Part shown: positions 1-12,500 of the stretch, in pieces
How positions within the stretch are numbered: the stretch's first letter is position 1
Layout of the letters: every line of letters begins with the position of its first letter
Assembly (NCBI RefSeq): GCF_000204055.1
Contig: NW_006768808.1
Span: 609,478 to 673,477 of the forward strand
From: Melampsora larici-populina 98AG31
Taxonomy: Eukaryota; Basidiomycota; Pucciniomycetes; Pucciniales; Melampsoraceae
DNA length: 64,000 nt
Direction of reading: 5' to 3'
Position numbers and translations under genes: made by a program
The notes under the pieces: generated by a model
What the model was told of the DNA's origin: nothing
Databases searched by the model: none
The model's input: the letters and a program-made list of their open reading frames with translations, nothing else

Positions 1-664
1 TAGGTTAGATTGATGTGGATGAGATTCATCAGGATAAATCAATAATCTTTCTAATCTTCTATCTCTCATTTTATTCTTAGGTAAGATTCCTGAAACAGGC
101 TTTTCTCAAAATCTACAAACCAAACCAAAACGAAACGAAAAAAGGTTTAGTCAACAATAAAAAGACTTGATTGGGAAATGTGAAGAAACAAACCATGGTT
201 GGATTTTGTTCTAATAGTTTGGAATATGGGGTTTCTTTTAATGCTCCTGGATATTGACTATGAGAATAATAAATCTTTTGGGCTTCTTTTTTTCCTGTAA
301 CTTTAATTAACCTAGCATTTGTAACCACAACATAATCACCTATATCAACTTATTTTTTTTCAGAAACCAAAAAAACACAGTTGTCGTCAGCTTTTAATAA
401 AGAAGCGTATTTCTCTTAATCGATTGAAATTTACTTCGAGGATCAAAGAATGGTTTATATTTTCCCATTAATGTATTGGCTATTTGTGTAGCTAATCTTC
501 CTAGGATTTGATCTTTTGCATCTACTTGTCTCCAAACTCTTGCGAAACCAAGTGCCGTCTATTACAGAAAGGGTACAAGGATCCTTTGATGTTATGTTAT
601 TTTTTTTGGATTTTTGATCGGGTTGGAATGCATTGGGACTAACGTTGGAGACAGAATATGACAT
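1..664 (-). CDS. MRPL13: Mitochondrial large-subunit ribosomal protein bL13m (5' complete, 3' end cut by window; frame break)
   Basis: Component of the mitochondrial 54S ribosomal subunit. Exons on the minus strand: 644-664 (residues MSYSVSN), 435-558, 194-339 and 112 down to the window edge, with introns of 85, 95 and 81 nt that all end in AG. The joined protein shows the L13 signature: [20 protein letters not shown], then [30 protein letters not shown], and near the end the family block [17 protein letters not shown]. The start at 664 was chosen because its seven-codon exon has a GTTAGT donor and joins in frame to TALGFARVW, as in yeast MRPL23. Odd point: the last exon reads ILRKA in one frame and [10 protein letters not shown] in the next; one extra base near position 97 separates them. 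It lies divergent from CWF19. Identification is firm; intactness is not. Confidence 0.85.
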
Positions 665-946
665 TGTTCTTGGAGGTTCAGAGGTTTCAAATCGCAGTGG
701 TCTTGAGTTGTTGTGATGAATTGGAGAAGTTGAGGTTTGAATGAAGAGATCGAGGTGTAGAATTGAAAAATTATGGTGAGTCTTCACACTTGTCGGTCCC
801 AGAAAGACCCGCAAAGAAACCATGGAGTGTGTGCGCCCTGTGCATACGGAGATTCGCCGGTGCATGTCTCATCAGCCGCGCATTAAGGTGAAGTTTACAG
901 TCGACTTTCTTCAAGGTGACGTTGTAAAACCAACTTCAATTCAATA
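665..946. promoter_or_regulatory. Divergent promoter region between bL13m and CWF19
   Basis: These 282 bases separate the start codons of two genes read in opposite directions, so they must hold both 5' leaders and both core promoters. I see no clear TATA box. The role is inferred only from gene layout. Confidence 0.4.
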
Positions 947-3900
947 ATGCATGACTCAAATCAAACCGATCATCACAAATCAAAATCTCATCATCACGAT
1001 AAAAAGAAATCAAAGGACGAAAAAAGACATCATAAATCAAGAAAAACTGAATCAAAACAGACTAATCTATCAGATGAAGAAGCATCATGGGTAGAAAAAC
1101 CAATCGTTCAATCTGTAAGATTCACTTTATCAGAAAGGCTTCGTGGTTTCAATGAGAAAATTCAAAGGACTGATTTATTACATTTCAAAGGTTAGAGATA
1201 ATCTCTCAGATCGTACGGTAGCAACATCATCACACTCGACACTTGATCAATCCAACAAAAAAACTACGACGAGCAGCTTAAAAGAGTATGGTCAAGATTC
1301 ATCAAAAAATGAAGAGGTTGATTTTTTCAGTTCACTTGGGAAAGAGATGCGAGGTACCAATGTACGGGAGGCGGCAGAACAACAGAAAGCAACGCAAGCA
1401 GAAGAGAAAAGAGTGGGTCCAATTTCTGAATGATTTAGTACTATATACTGAAATATAACTTTCTTCTTTTGCTGAAAGATGTCAAGCTCTATTGTAAGAC
1501 TTGGTGCCGGTGATCCTAATTACAAACCCAACGATGATCCACCTTCTCGTAAGATCAACATTTTCTTATTTCATCGAGGGTTTAGCTAATCTATCAATTT
1601 CTGATTACCAGCACCAGCTAAGCCAGTCTTTGGTGGACCAGGTTATCAGTGGAGGATGACAAAGCTGAAACGAACTTATGAAACAGCAGCTGAGGAAAAC
1701 CGATCGATTGAAGAAGTCGCCATGGAACGTTATGGTTCATTATCTGCTTGGGAAGATGCTCAAGAAGAAAGCCGAGTCATCAATGGTTCACAACGTAATC
1801 ATCAGAGAAGTCGAACGGATAGCAGTAAAGGCAGTTTACAAAGTACCCCTGCACGCGAAGGTTCTGATCGGAAATATCTTTTCTCATCTGAGTCGGGAAG
1901 TGCCAATCGGCCTGCATTCAGGAGGCCCATGAGTGGTCGTAATACACCTGGGTCTGAAAGGGACATCAATACCCCGTCAAACAATACCAATGCTCACAGG
2001 CGTGTGGATCTCCTTCGTCAAGAGTCATCCTCGAAATTCGCTTCACCTTCTTCCTCTGGGCCTTCGAGTCCTGTCCCATCGGCATTGAACCCATTGGCAA
2101 GCGTGTCTTCATCACCCAGACGACCAGAAGTGGCCTCAAGTACTGGCACAACGACGCTCGATTTGAATAAATTACAAGCCGCATTGATGAAAGCCAAGAT
2201 GATGGGCTCTGATACAGTTCCTGACCTAGAGAAACAATACGAAGCTGCCCTCAAAGCGAAGTCGGAGGAAGTCATACCTGCTAACCAAGAACGTGTGGAA
2301 GTGGTACCTACACTTGATGGTCGAGGAAGAATGTATGATTTAGGGTCTGGTAATGTAGATGAGGCTGGACCATCACAACCTGGAAATCGACGCAAAAAAG
2401 AAGCCAAAGTGAGTTGCCTCATAATTTTCTTGATTTGCTTTTTTGGTTTAAAAAAAGATGTCTCTCCTTGGATCGATCTTCACTTGTAGGTTGAAACTCG
2501 GGACCCCAAAACAGGAGAATTTTTGCGATATAACGCAGATGATGATCAACTTAGCTTGAAAGATCTAGTCCGACAAGAAAAGTTTCAAGCAGGTTCTGCT
2601 GATCAGAAAAACATGGACGCTGAGATGGCTCGCAGTATTATGACGGATAGTAAATATGAGGTAAGCATTCTGCAGCGGGGTTTTATCCTCTAGTCTCTTC
2701 CTACTTGATTGAACCTTTGGTTTCTCTCCTATCAGAATGATCTGGACTATATCGATGATAATGCCGATCGCCTAGCCAAAAAGAAAATGAAAACCGATGC
2801 CTCCAAGCGTTTGTTTGCCATCAACGGTAAGTGTATTCTGTGGTCGTTAACGCTTTATGCGCTTACCAGACCATGCTTACCGTTTTGAATTGGCGATGTA
2901 GATTACTCCAGAACGAAAAAGGCATTGGAGTCATGTCAGTTTTGTTATGGAGACGATGGTTCACATCCAAAGATTGGAATCATATCCAGTGGCACAAAAG
3001 TTTATCTTTGTCCTCCATTGTTCGAAGAGCTGGTTCCAGGGCATTGTTGGATTGTACCCATGCAACATGTACTCTGTTCTTTGGAACTAGATGATGACGC
3101 GTGGGATGAAATCAAAGTCGGTTCTTACCACTCAGATTCATTACGAGTCCTCAACTTGCTTGCCACATTCATTGATGCTGACGTGGCTTTTCATATATTG
3201 GCTTTATCGCTCAGAACTATATGAAGTGTCTAATGCGAATGTTTTCAGAAAAGTTTGACCAAGGCGTACTATTCTATGAGACGATCCTCTCTTTCAAACA
3301 ACAACGTCATAGTTACATTGAAGCTGTTCCTATCTCATGGGACCTCTTCAGCGATGCGCCAGCATATTTCAAAGTAAGTTGTTTTCTACACTATATTTTT
3401 ATGAAATACAATTCGATTGATCTGATTGATTTTGTTAACCTTATTTAGGAATCTATCATGACTTCAGAATCTGAATGGTCACAACACAAAAAACTGATTG
3501 ATTTTTCAGCAAGACCAGGTGGATTTAGACGTTCGATGGTATCTAATTTACCTTACTTTATGGTACAATGGGATTATAAAGGAGAAAAAGGATATGGACA
3601 TGTGATTGAAGGAAATGATGAAAGTTCAGGAAGAGCTGGACGTGGTGAGAATGGTTCAGAAGAGATTTCATCAATTTTAGATGAAGAAGGAAAAGGTGGT
3701 GAATTTCCTAGGTTAGTTTGGAAAAAAAATTCTTTTTGGATCTTGTAACAAAAAAAAAGATGAATTTTAATTATCATTATAACCAAGGCTTATTTTTTTT
3801 TTTGATTGTTTGATAGATATTTTGCTGCTGAAATTATTGGAAATTTACTTGATTTAGAACCAAGGAAATGGAGAAAACCAAAGAGATTAGCTTATCATGT

Positions 3901-3979
3901 TCATCAAAAACAAGTTTTAAAGTTTAAAGATGAATTAGGGTATTCTAAGTATGATTGGACTGGACTTTTGACTCAATAG
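947..3979 (+). CDS. CWF19: CWF19-like pre-mRNA splicing factor (CwfJ domains)
   Basis: Nuclear spliceosome-associated protein related to CWF19/CWF19L2 and debranching-associated Drn1. Exons: 947-1190, about 1222-1412, 1479-1548, 1612-2408, 2490-2660, 2736-2826, 2902-3116, 3215-3373, 3449-3711, 3817-3979. The N-terminus is rich in His/Lys/Ser followed by a WVEKP motif and DFFSSLGKEMR. The middle carries WRMTKLKRTYETAAEE and a Ser-rich linker. The C-terminal half holds the CwfJ_C_1 domain (ESCQFCYGDDGSHPKIGIIS, then PGHCWIVPMQH) and CwfJ_C_2 (the last exon, with DWTGLLTQ at the very end). Splice sites are canonical except the 1190/1222 boundary: the frame changes there but the only fitting intron is 31 nt, so that junction is uncertain. 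The donor at 3117 is GTCGGT, also weak. Confidence 0.9.
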
Positions 3980-4589
3980 TTTATAATCCTATACCTGAAG
4001 GGTTTTCAGAGTTGTACTTTTTTAAGCTTAGGATATAGTCTATATTGATTTAGGAATCATAATTGGGTATGGATGTGTGATTGTGTATGTAGTTTCTTGA
4101 TTTTGTTACCATTGATTCCAGTTGTGATTGGATCTGTTTAAAGCCCTTTGTTCAAGTTATTATGTTCAAAATGTCTTTTGTTGGTTGCTATTAATTGATC
4201 ATACGTGGAAAAGGTTGCGAAGTTGTATGAGATTTGTAATGATGGTGAACAATTGGTTTGATAACCAGTAGGCTTCAGGTCAGGTGACTTGTTTAAAGGA
4301 GTACTACAAATCCCAAGAATCACTTGGAGTTTTTAAGTATGTTACTGGCTGGAGTCTGTCTGCACTGTTTGCAGATTGTCAACCCCATAAGAACCATACA
4401 TCAATAGCCTCCCCATGATGATATTCAAAATTAATCCAGGAATCTAGTCATGGCATGTAGGCTAATTATAGTGAAGATTTAGGAGAGATTTTTTTCCATT
4501 ACAAGTGATCAGAGTCCAAGAATTATCCAAGGTGAAACACTAAAGGTGGTATAATGATAAACATATCAAGAAACATAGGATGTAAGATC
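3980..4589. other. Convergent 3' region, no gene seen
   Basis: This stretch lies between the stop codons of CWF19 (+) and the AdipoR-like gene (-). It is AT-rich and probably holds both 3' untranslated regions. I see no conserved reading frame, RNA gene or repeat in it. Confidence 0.5.
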
Positions 4590-6100
4590 TCAAAAAGTTC
4601 CAGGAAGACAATGTGCATATTCCGATGAATGTGCTCTGTGAGAGAGAAAGTTTGAATGGTTATCAATAAACTTCGATGATGACTCTTTTCAAAATAGTGT
4701 AAAACTTACCGTACAAAACCCGATGTGATAGATACGTAGTGGAAAAAGGCAGCAAAAAGAATCAAGACGTGAAAGATCTATTGAAAAATGCCAGTTCAGT
4801 TCACTTTATTCAAGTCTCTAGCTATCTATGTACCACAGAGCAATTGAAGACATACCTGATGACTAGATCCTACTAAATCAAACTTTCCTGGGTTAAAGCG
4901 TTCTGGAAACCTTTCAGCACTAGAAAACAATACAAAAACAGTCCTATGAGCTTTGAAGCCTCGTCTTACATCCTAGTATCATGTACGAACTAGAATAATG
5001 CTCCGACTATATAGGTTACACCCGATAGGAGCAACCAATCCAGACCAATGCGACTTCCAGAGTGTTGTATCTAGCAGTCAGAAGCATCAGTTCAGTACTA
5101 TAAATATGAAAGTGTGATGAGCAAGATCTTACTCCGAATTTGATGGCTCCATGTCCGATTGGAAGAACAGCACTTAGTGCAAGAGCTATGAAGATCAAAG
5201 TGCGTTTTGTACGTCCCTCTTTAGACCTGTAAGTAGGTGTGACGACGGTATAAGTCGCACCTGATCATATTTTACGAGTCTTTGATTAGAATTCTTTGAT
5301 TGAATTAGACAGGAGGGATGATGTTGAGCTCACCGATACCAAGCGTTGTGATCAAGGCAAGATAGGCGGCTGTTATCTTTGGATAACAATAGAAGCCATA
5401 GTAAACTGATGGATAGAATGAACCGACGATCAGCCAGACAATTCCCATATAGTCTAATCGACCCAACGTTGCACAGACCTAGAAATGATTCAGGAAATCA
5501 GTAAGTGACGCTAATGAGTTGTGAAGTAGTGAAGCTGGCACTCAACAACTTCACTGTGGCAAGAGACAGTGTGATAAGTAGCGCTAAAGCCAAGGCAAGC
5601 CAGCCCGCTCAAATAAAAGCAAGCAAAGACAGCCGTATCTACCCATGTTACAGAGGTAGGATCAACATGCGATCTTCCAATCCAAGTTGGGAGAGTCCAT
5701 GGCATGAATTTTGAAGGGCTAGTAAGAGACATCACAAGTGTGAAGAACGTGACGGCTCCCCAGAGATGGCTATGGATATTGACTGGATGATACGACAACC
5801 ACCATTAGTGAATGTAAGAGAGGCGGGGTACTTGTAGAGGGTTCGAAGGGAAAATCAACTCACCGGTTTCATTGTGAAAATAAGAGAACACTGATTTTAT
5901 GCATTTCAAATAACAACCAAGAGTGGGACGATATCCTGTGCGGACATCTGTTCATCAAATGGCCAATTGCGTGAGATCAGCTTTGAAGCCGTCTATATGG
6001 TTCGATTGGACAAAATCATACAAGGGTTGTCTTTTCTCCATGCTGGCAGATCATCAAAGATCAAGGTCTTGGTGCCTTTCTTTCGCTGAGTGGCAGACAT
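4590..6100 (-). CDS. AdipoR / IZH (hemolysin III superfamily) seven-helix membrane receptor
   Basis: PAQR-family membrane protein; fungal IZH members affect zinc and sterol/ceramide homeostasis. Nine exons give an uninterrupted 309-residue protein: 6022-6100, 5864-5947, 5547-5782, 5334-5478, 5133-5260, 4991-5070, 4856-4919, 4710-4777, 4590-4635. The N-terminus (MSATQRKKGTKTLIFDDLPAW) leads to the family motif GYRPTL, then FHNETVNIHSHLWG, then SATYHTVSCHS with the conserved Ser and His, GIGATYTVVTP, and near the end FDLVGSSHQIFHV. The SxxxH and HxxxH-type residues that bind zinc in this family are present in the third-exon and SSHQIFH blocks. Several hydrophobic stretches fit seven membrane helices. 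The start at 6100 was chosen because that ATG opens the frame running into DLPAW. Exon 3 could end at 5550 instead. Confidence 0.88.
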
Positions 6101-6774
6101 TCGAAGGAGCTTCCGCTTTTCGCTCGAAGCTAACTAGAAGAGAATGATGAAAATGTTCCTAAGAGGTTGTTGCGGCAAACTTGCGCCCGACTGATAACAT
6201 GCGGTTGATCCTTAGAACTATAGATATCGATGAACTCGGTGGGACCGACCTTTCAAAACAAGGATGATCTTTGATCTTTGATCTTTGGATGGATCAAGAA
6301 TAGGGAAACATCATCTGAGTCTTATACCTCACTTCGGGGCATGTATGTACAGACCCATCGCACATTACAAAACGGGTGAGTGTGTATGTAGCGATCATGC
6401 TCAGGAACAGTGCAAAGACCTTGGTCTGGAGCATTGATGGGGCAAGGAGTTCGATCCGTTTTTGGCCTCCCCTAAGTGGCGCGAGTAGAGGAATTTCGTG
6501 TAGTTCACGGATGACCATTAGTATTATGGAAGGTCTGGATATCTGCAGACCTACATATCTGCACTCCTGATAAGGAGGTTGAGGCAGAGCTTAGACAGGC
6601 TAAAGCATAACTACTGACTCTGTTTAGCCGATCAGGTGAGACCCTGACGGGTGGAGGCGATCTGAATCGTTTGGGGGCAAAGTGGAACAAAATACATTGA
6701 CTACCCCATGATCGAAGAACACCACAAGGTGGGAAAAATGGAAACACTAAAGCATAAATCAAGATTCAAATTGC
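6101..6774. other. Intergenic, upstream of the AdipoR-like gene
   Basis: This stretch holds the promoter of the AdipoR-like gene and the 3' region of RLP24. A short direct repeat of GATCTTT (three copies) lies near 6266-6287. Small open frames on both strands do not resemble any family I know and I leave them out. Confidence 0.4.
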
Positions 6775-7730
6775 CTAATCCAAGTCCATCGATTGACCTC
6801 CAGTGGTCAATGCACTTTTCGAAGCCTTCACCTTCATCTTGTGTCTCATCTTACGTGGTGGTTTGTCTTGTGAGTCAGTCGTTTGTAGTAGTGCATCAGC
6901 AATAGCTTGAGTACCGCTGGTGGTCTCCAAGTATCCTTCAGTGTTAGAATCGGTCTCCATAGGTGTATCGGAGATCGTCACCTTCTTCATCCTAGCTTGC
7001 TTGAGCTCTAATTCACGAGCACCAATCTTAGCCAACCTAATTTCGGCCGCCTTAACAGCCTTCTGAGTAAGTTCATCTTCACGTAAACCAAGTACATGTC
7101 GATCCTTCACCACCTCGGTAGCCAAACTCTTTCGAGTAACTGGAGCTGAAGCTGAGATACGAGCAGCATAGAATGCACGCTCTCGTCTAGATTTGATCTC
7201 GGCAATTCGATCGATAGCCGTCACGGTAGAATTAACGAGTTCTCGATCGTATTTGATCGGCACATTCCTTCGCTTTTCGAAATCTAATGTAGAATCCTAT
7301 GAAAGAGAGTACCCAAAACAAAGTAAGAAAGATTAGTTTCTTCAAATTTGAAAGAAAAAATATATAGCTAGCATACCATCGTCATCTCCTTTCCTGCAGC
7401 TTTTCGGAACGCCTTGGTCCATCTGACCTTTCGAGGGTTACGTTTCATTTTGAAATTTTTGTGACATCTAATTAAAGAGAGGAAATCAAACGAACCAAAA
7501 GAAAAGTTCAAGATGAGATATTAATTGATTAGTTGGTTTAGAATAAAGCTTACTTTGAACGACAAAATCGAAACATCTTGGCATCGTTTCGAACAAACAT
7601 TGTGCCTAAGAAAAAAGACATCTCGGTCAGTGAACATTGTAAGGATTGTCAAAAGTTTTATCAAAGAGGAAAATTTACCATGACCAGGATAAACATTAGC
7701 ACCACAAAAGTAACATTTCTCGATCCTCAT
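6775..7730 (-). CDS. RLP24: Ribosome biogenesis protein RLP24 (eL24-like)
   Basis: Nucleolar pre-60S assembly factor, a paralogue of ribosomal protein eL24 that is exchanged for it in the cytoplasm after the AAA-ATPase Drg1 acts. Four exons: 7679-7730, 7554-7605, 7377-7467, 6775-7296, giving 238 residues. The start [18 protein letters not shown] is the diagnostic zinc-ribbon beginning of the family (C-x2-C), completed by [21 protein letters not shown] (second pair of cysteines). The C-terminal extension, rich in Lys/Arg/Glu and containing [14 protein letters not shown], is longer than eL24 and typical of RLP24. All introns (73, 86 and 80 nt) have clean donors (GTAAAT, GTAAGC, GTATGC). Confidence 0.95.
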
Positions 7731-8982
7731 TGTATGGAGATAGGATTGAGAGTTTAGGTGATTGGAGTGATTGGAATGAGACTGATTTGAAAAGTCTGTT
7801 GAAACCTTCCCTTGTCCTGAACAAGTCTAAAAAAAATTACACAGTCTGCGGTGTGCCATACAGGCATCTTGAATTGAGCCACCCACAGTATGCTTATAAC
7901 CAATCACCGTACAAACACATACTATGGGGTTTGAAACCTCGCTTCAGGAAATTCCTCACTTTATCAATGACAACAAGACAGAACAAGACACCTTCTCTTG
8001 GATCAACTTCCCAAGCGAAAGTAATCTTCAGGCTAGAATTTCGAAACATCAAGATATACATTCAGCTCTCTCAGGCGTACGCGCTGATTTTTTTTGGTAG
8101 GCTTTAAAGGCGGAATTAATCAAGTTTCAAAATACAAAGCGTTCCTCAGGATCGTTAAATATGTGGCAAATTTGATTATGAATGTAAAGTCAAATTTCAA
8201 GTTGGAATTGAAGATAATCTTGAGTCTTGACTGATTGGAATCTACATCTCCTGGGTCGCACTCAGAAAGTGACTCGTGGTGGGGATTGTATGGATTTAAA
8301 CATTATTTACATGCACGTAGAGTTGGAACCTTCATGATGAGGCCACAATCTAATGGAGCCAGGAAGTTATTTAACTCGGAATGGATTTGCCTGATACGAC
8401 TTCTGGATAAAGTCTACGAACATTTGACTACAAAAGTGAGTAAGGAAGATCCAACTTAGCTGGAAATCATGAGCCCAGGTCGAATATGTCGCTAGAGTGC
8501 GTAATCCTGAGGGGATATCCTACTTCATATGAATCGCAAAAGATTACAGGGGCATTTAGTAGATTTTACTATACAATCAAGAATGAATTCACAGACCTCA
8601 TATGACTGGTATAAGATCCAAGTAGGTTGATTTTCTTAATCTAAAACTTCACATTATCCAATCCAAGCTCAGTGATAATTAATTGACGTAAGACGAGAAG
8701 ACTATCATCATCCTGCTGGATTAGATCTAATCTTCACATTTTGAAGTGGTGAATTGAGAAATGATAATTAAATTTTCCAGAAGAGCCTTTGATCAGATGA
8801 AAATCCACCAAGTTCAAGATGACTCTGTTCTTTTCCTTAACGATTTGACTCAATCCATTTACCAGATATCATCCCACCTGATCTTCAAGCTTTGAATAAT
8901 TTCCTTTATTTTTTCGTTTAACTTGAAGTTCCAGTTTTGATCTCAAGATCGAATTTATTTATTTATCTAGCTTTTATCCATA
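7731..8982. other. Intergenic between divergent RLP24 and RhoGAP genes
   Basis: About 1.25 kb with no convincing gene. A plus-strand open frame at 7730-8107 starts inside the RLP24 start region and shows no known motif. AT-rich T-tracts and TTTATTTATTTATC near 8955-8968 precede the RhoGAP start and may be part of its promoter. Confidence 0.4.
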
Positions 8983-9000
8983 AGAGAGAGAGAGAGAGAG
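8983..9000 (+). repeat. (AG)9 microsatellite directly abutting the RhoGAP start codon
   Basis: Nine AG units fill positions 8983-9000 and the ATG of the RhoGAP gene follows with no gap. The repeat therefore forms the last bases of the 5' leader if 9001 is the start codon. Confidence 0.9.
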
Positions 9001-9496
9001 ATGTCTTTGATATCAAGGAGAAATCAGTTTTATTATCAATCTAATCAACTCAATAATAGTAGTAACAGTTTAGATTCTAGTCATCATCCATATCAATCAC
9101 AATACTCAAGAGATACAAATCCAAAGATAGTGAATCGAAGTAGAAGTGTTACTTTCAAAGATGGTTCAGCACTTCATGATCATCATCAAATCATAAATCA
9201 TCGAAATCGAAACTTGAGTTTAACAGAAAGAACTACTAGAGTAGTAGAATTTCCTCAGCATTCTACTCATCAAACTCAACATCATTATCAACAAGATTAT
9301 TATCAAAATAAAGAAAACCAATCAGAGTGTTTGAAAGAACTTGATTCGAATCAAACTCCAATTAACACTAACACCCATCTCAAACGACATCGAAGAAAGT
9401 CACGATCGATTTCAAATTTAAAACCAATTCTCATTAATCAATATCCTAAACTGGTGATTTCCAATTCTAATTCTTTACCTTCGTTACCTTTACCTT

Positions 9497-9530
<34 letters not shown>

Positions 9531-12500
9531 GAATAATACTATCAAGACTTTACCTGATTTACCATTTCATCATCATCGACCAGCACCACTTCCACCATCG
9601 ATATCACCTTCACCTTCACCTTTACCCATCTTACCATTGGCACCCGCACCACCTTCTTTTAAATTTAAATCAATTGAAACTCTCAAATCTAATAATAGTA
9701 TTAGAGCTCATCCACCTCAGAATGATTTATCAATTCAATTAGAGTCTTATTCAATTCAATATACTCCAAATCATCAAAACCAAAATCAAACTACAACAAA
9801 GATTCATTCAATCATCACCAATCTCAAGACGCCAATCTCACCCACTCATTCTAAATTTCTTTCATCTACTCATTCAATGTCACTTCAATCTCATTCTCAT
9901 TCTCAATCTAGATCTAGATCTGATCTTCAACTTAAATCTAATTCCAATTCAATCTCACCAAATTCACATGCAAATCCATCCATCACCTCTTCACCTCCTG
10001 CTTCAATCACACCATCTTCTAATAATCTGGCTACAATACAATTTCCAATTCGTTTGGATACTCGAACCGAACTCATCTCTATACTCGATTCTATACTTGG
10101 ATCTCATCGACTTTCAACTCTAGTCAATCTTGATCACTTACGAAATGAACCTAATGATACTCCAACCATCAGTCCTTCCTCAAATCCGACTTCACCTCAA
10201 TTATCAGTTCAAAGCCCAACTCCTTCTGCAACAGATACCAGTCAATCAAAGGGATTATTCAAACGGCTTGGTTGGCGTACGAGGGCGATCACTCTTGCTT
10301 CTATTCGTCCTTCTACAGCTACCACTTCAAAATTGACTGAAGATCCACCATCCAGTCAACGTGATTCTATCAAATCATTTCGTTTGTTTGGCGCTCCACT
10401 CTCTGAGACGGCTTGTGCTAGTTGTGTTACCATCATTGGTGGTCAAAAACATAGACTTCCTATCTTGGTCTTCAAAACAGTCGAAGAGATTTACACAAGA
10501 GGTGAGTTTCTCAGATTCCGATCATTACTTACCAAAGTTCTATACTGATGTTGACTTGATTGTAAATTCAATTAGGTCTTGGAATCCCTGGTTTATTTAG
10601 GACCAAAGGAAATCCTCTTCGAATCGAATCTCTTATCAAAGCTTTCGAAACTTCTCCATCTTATGGTGATTTAGTAGCTCTCGATCGTGAAGGAGTCTTT
10701 GATCTATGTGATTTACTCAGAAACTTTTTATGGTCATTACCTCAACCACTACTCGAACCCGATTTAGGTGAATTATTTTGGACAACTTGTGTAGATGAAG
10801 ATGGACCTGAAAAGTTACCGATCGCTACAAGAGTTACGATTGCTCAAGTGATCTTTAGATTACTACCGACACGTTCTTTTAGTCTTTTGGTTTATCTGAT
10901 TGCCTTTTTATCACAAATCCCACTCTCTCCTGGTAACCAATTAAGCCTTCCAATGATTTCTCAAATCTTTGGTCCAGCTCTTTTAGCTCCTAGAAAAGTT
11001 GGAATCGTTGGACTTGGAATTGATGGTCACTCAGCTCTTTTAGAATCAAATATGCCTAAAGAAATCTCACGTAGAGCGGTTAATGGATTGGCATGGCTTC
11101 AATCTAATTGGAATCAAATCACTGATGGTCTTCTTGATGAACGTATCCGGTATCCACCTCCTCAGGCTAGTCTACCATCAGTCCCTACCTCACCACGAGC
11201 GCTAACCATCGTTGAAGAGGCTTCCTTCGAATGTGATAGCGAAGGGCAAGCTGAAACAGAAGTGGAGAAAATAATTTCAAGTGACAAAAAGACTGAATCC
11301 CAACCCGAGATAGAAACTGAGTCTACCATCGGTCTTGCTACTTCTCCTGATACTCGCTATGATCCTTCGTTTGACAGTCGTCACCCTACAAAGATACCTT
11401 ATGCTTTGCCTCGTCATGCAACAGCTCGTAGGTCAATCTCCCTTCCACGCCGCCATCTTGACTTAAGTCCATCAGTGGCGCTGCAACCACGCAAGGCAAA
11501 TGACTCATCACGAAGTTTATCCGTATCATCATCTGCCAAAAAACCACTTGATCCTCGACCAACGTCTTGTTCACAATCTCTAATCGACTACCCTCAATCT
11601 ACTGCGCGCATGTCATGTGGCAATCTGAGCCATCATCTTGATCCAAGTCTATCAACCATGTCAGACTCACAGAAGACCATTGATCCGCCACGAAGTCTCT
11701 CGGCATCATCAGCTACAAAAAAACATTCTAATCCTCGGCCGATCTCAACTTCGCAATCCTTGTTCAATTATACTCAGTCCAAGGCCAGCAGTTCATTGTC
11801 AGATGTGCTTCATCATCCTGAAGCATGTTCATCATCCATACCAGAACACCGCGAGACACTTGCCTTACCGCGAAGTGTATCCACATCATCTGTACCCAAA
11901 TTATCTGAGACTACACGATTGTTCTCTCCGCAATCATTGATTGAGGACTTTGGCAAGACTGAATCTTCACCCGCTTTAGCTTCACATTTGCGACGTGATT
12001 CGGAAACATCAAATGCGTCTATAACTCTCTCGAGTGCTAGTGTGTTGTCTACCTTACTTACACCTATCCAGGGTAATCTGAGCAGGTCTCGACAGGAACG
12101 ATTTCCTTCAATGGTCTTGGAAGCCGAAACTGAACCGATCTTTGTCACATCACCTCCGGCCATCCATACTTCTCAATCCACAGCTCCTACCTCATTTGGT
12201 TCTTCATTATCGAATGCACAAAGCATTGTAGATCAATATGAAGCACATGGGCCAGAGCAATTACGAAAGATTATTGACTCCTTCAAAGCACAAGATCATC
12301 GTGAAAGACGCGTTTCGACGTGTACCAGTCGATGTGAATCTTGTAGTTCTGTGCTTCCTGGTGACTTGAAACGGTACAGTATAGGTGCTACTTGGACTGC
12401 AAGTGATTCTCCAAAACTATGCTCCTGTCCAATTAACATTCGTCCTCGGATACCGATCAGCACAAGAACAAAGAGAACTATTCCCACATGTAAGCTAAAG

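Noticed and set aside
5016..5198. Minus-strand open frame inside the AdipoR-like gene
   Set aside because: It reads through an intron in the wrong frame; the true exons (4991-5070 and 5133-5260) fit the family.
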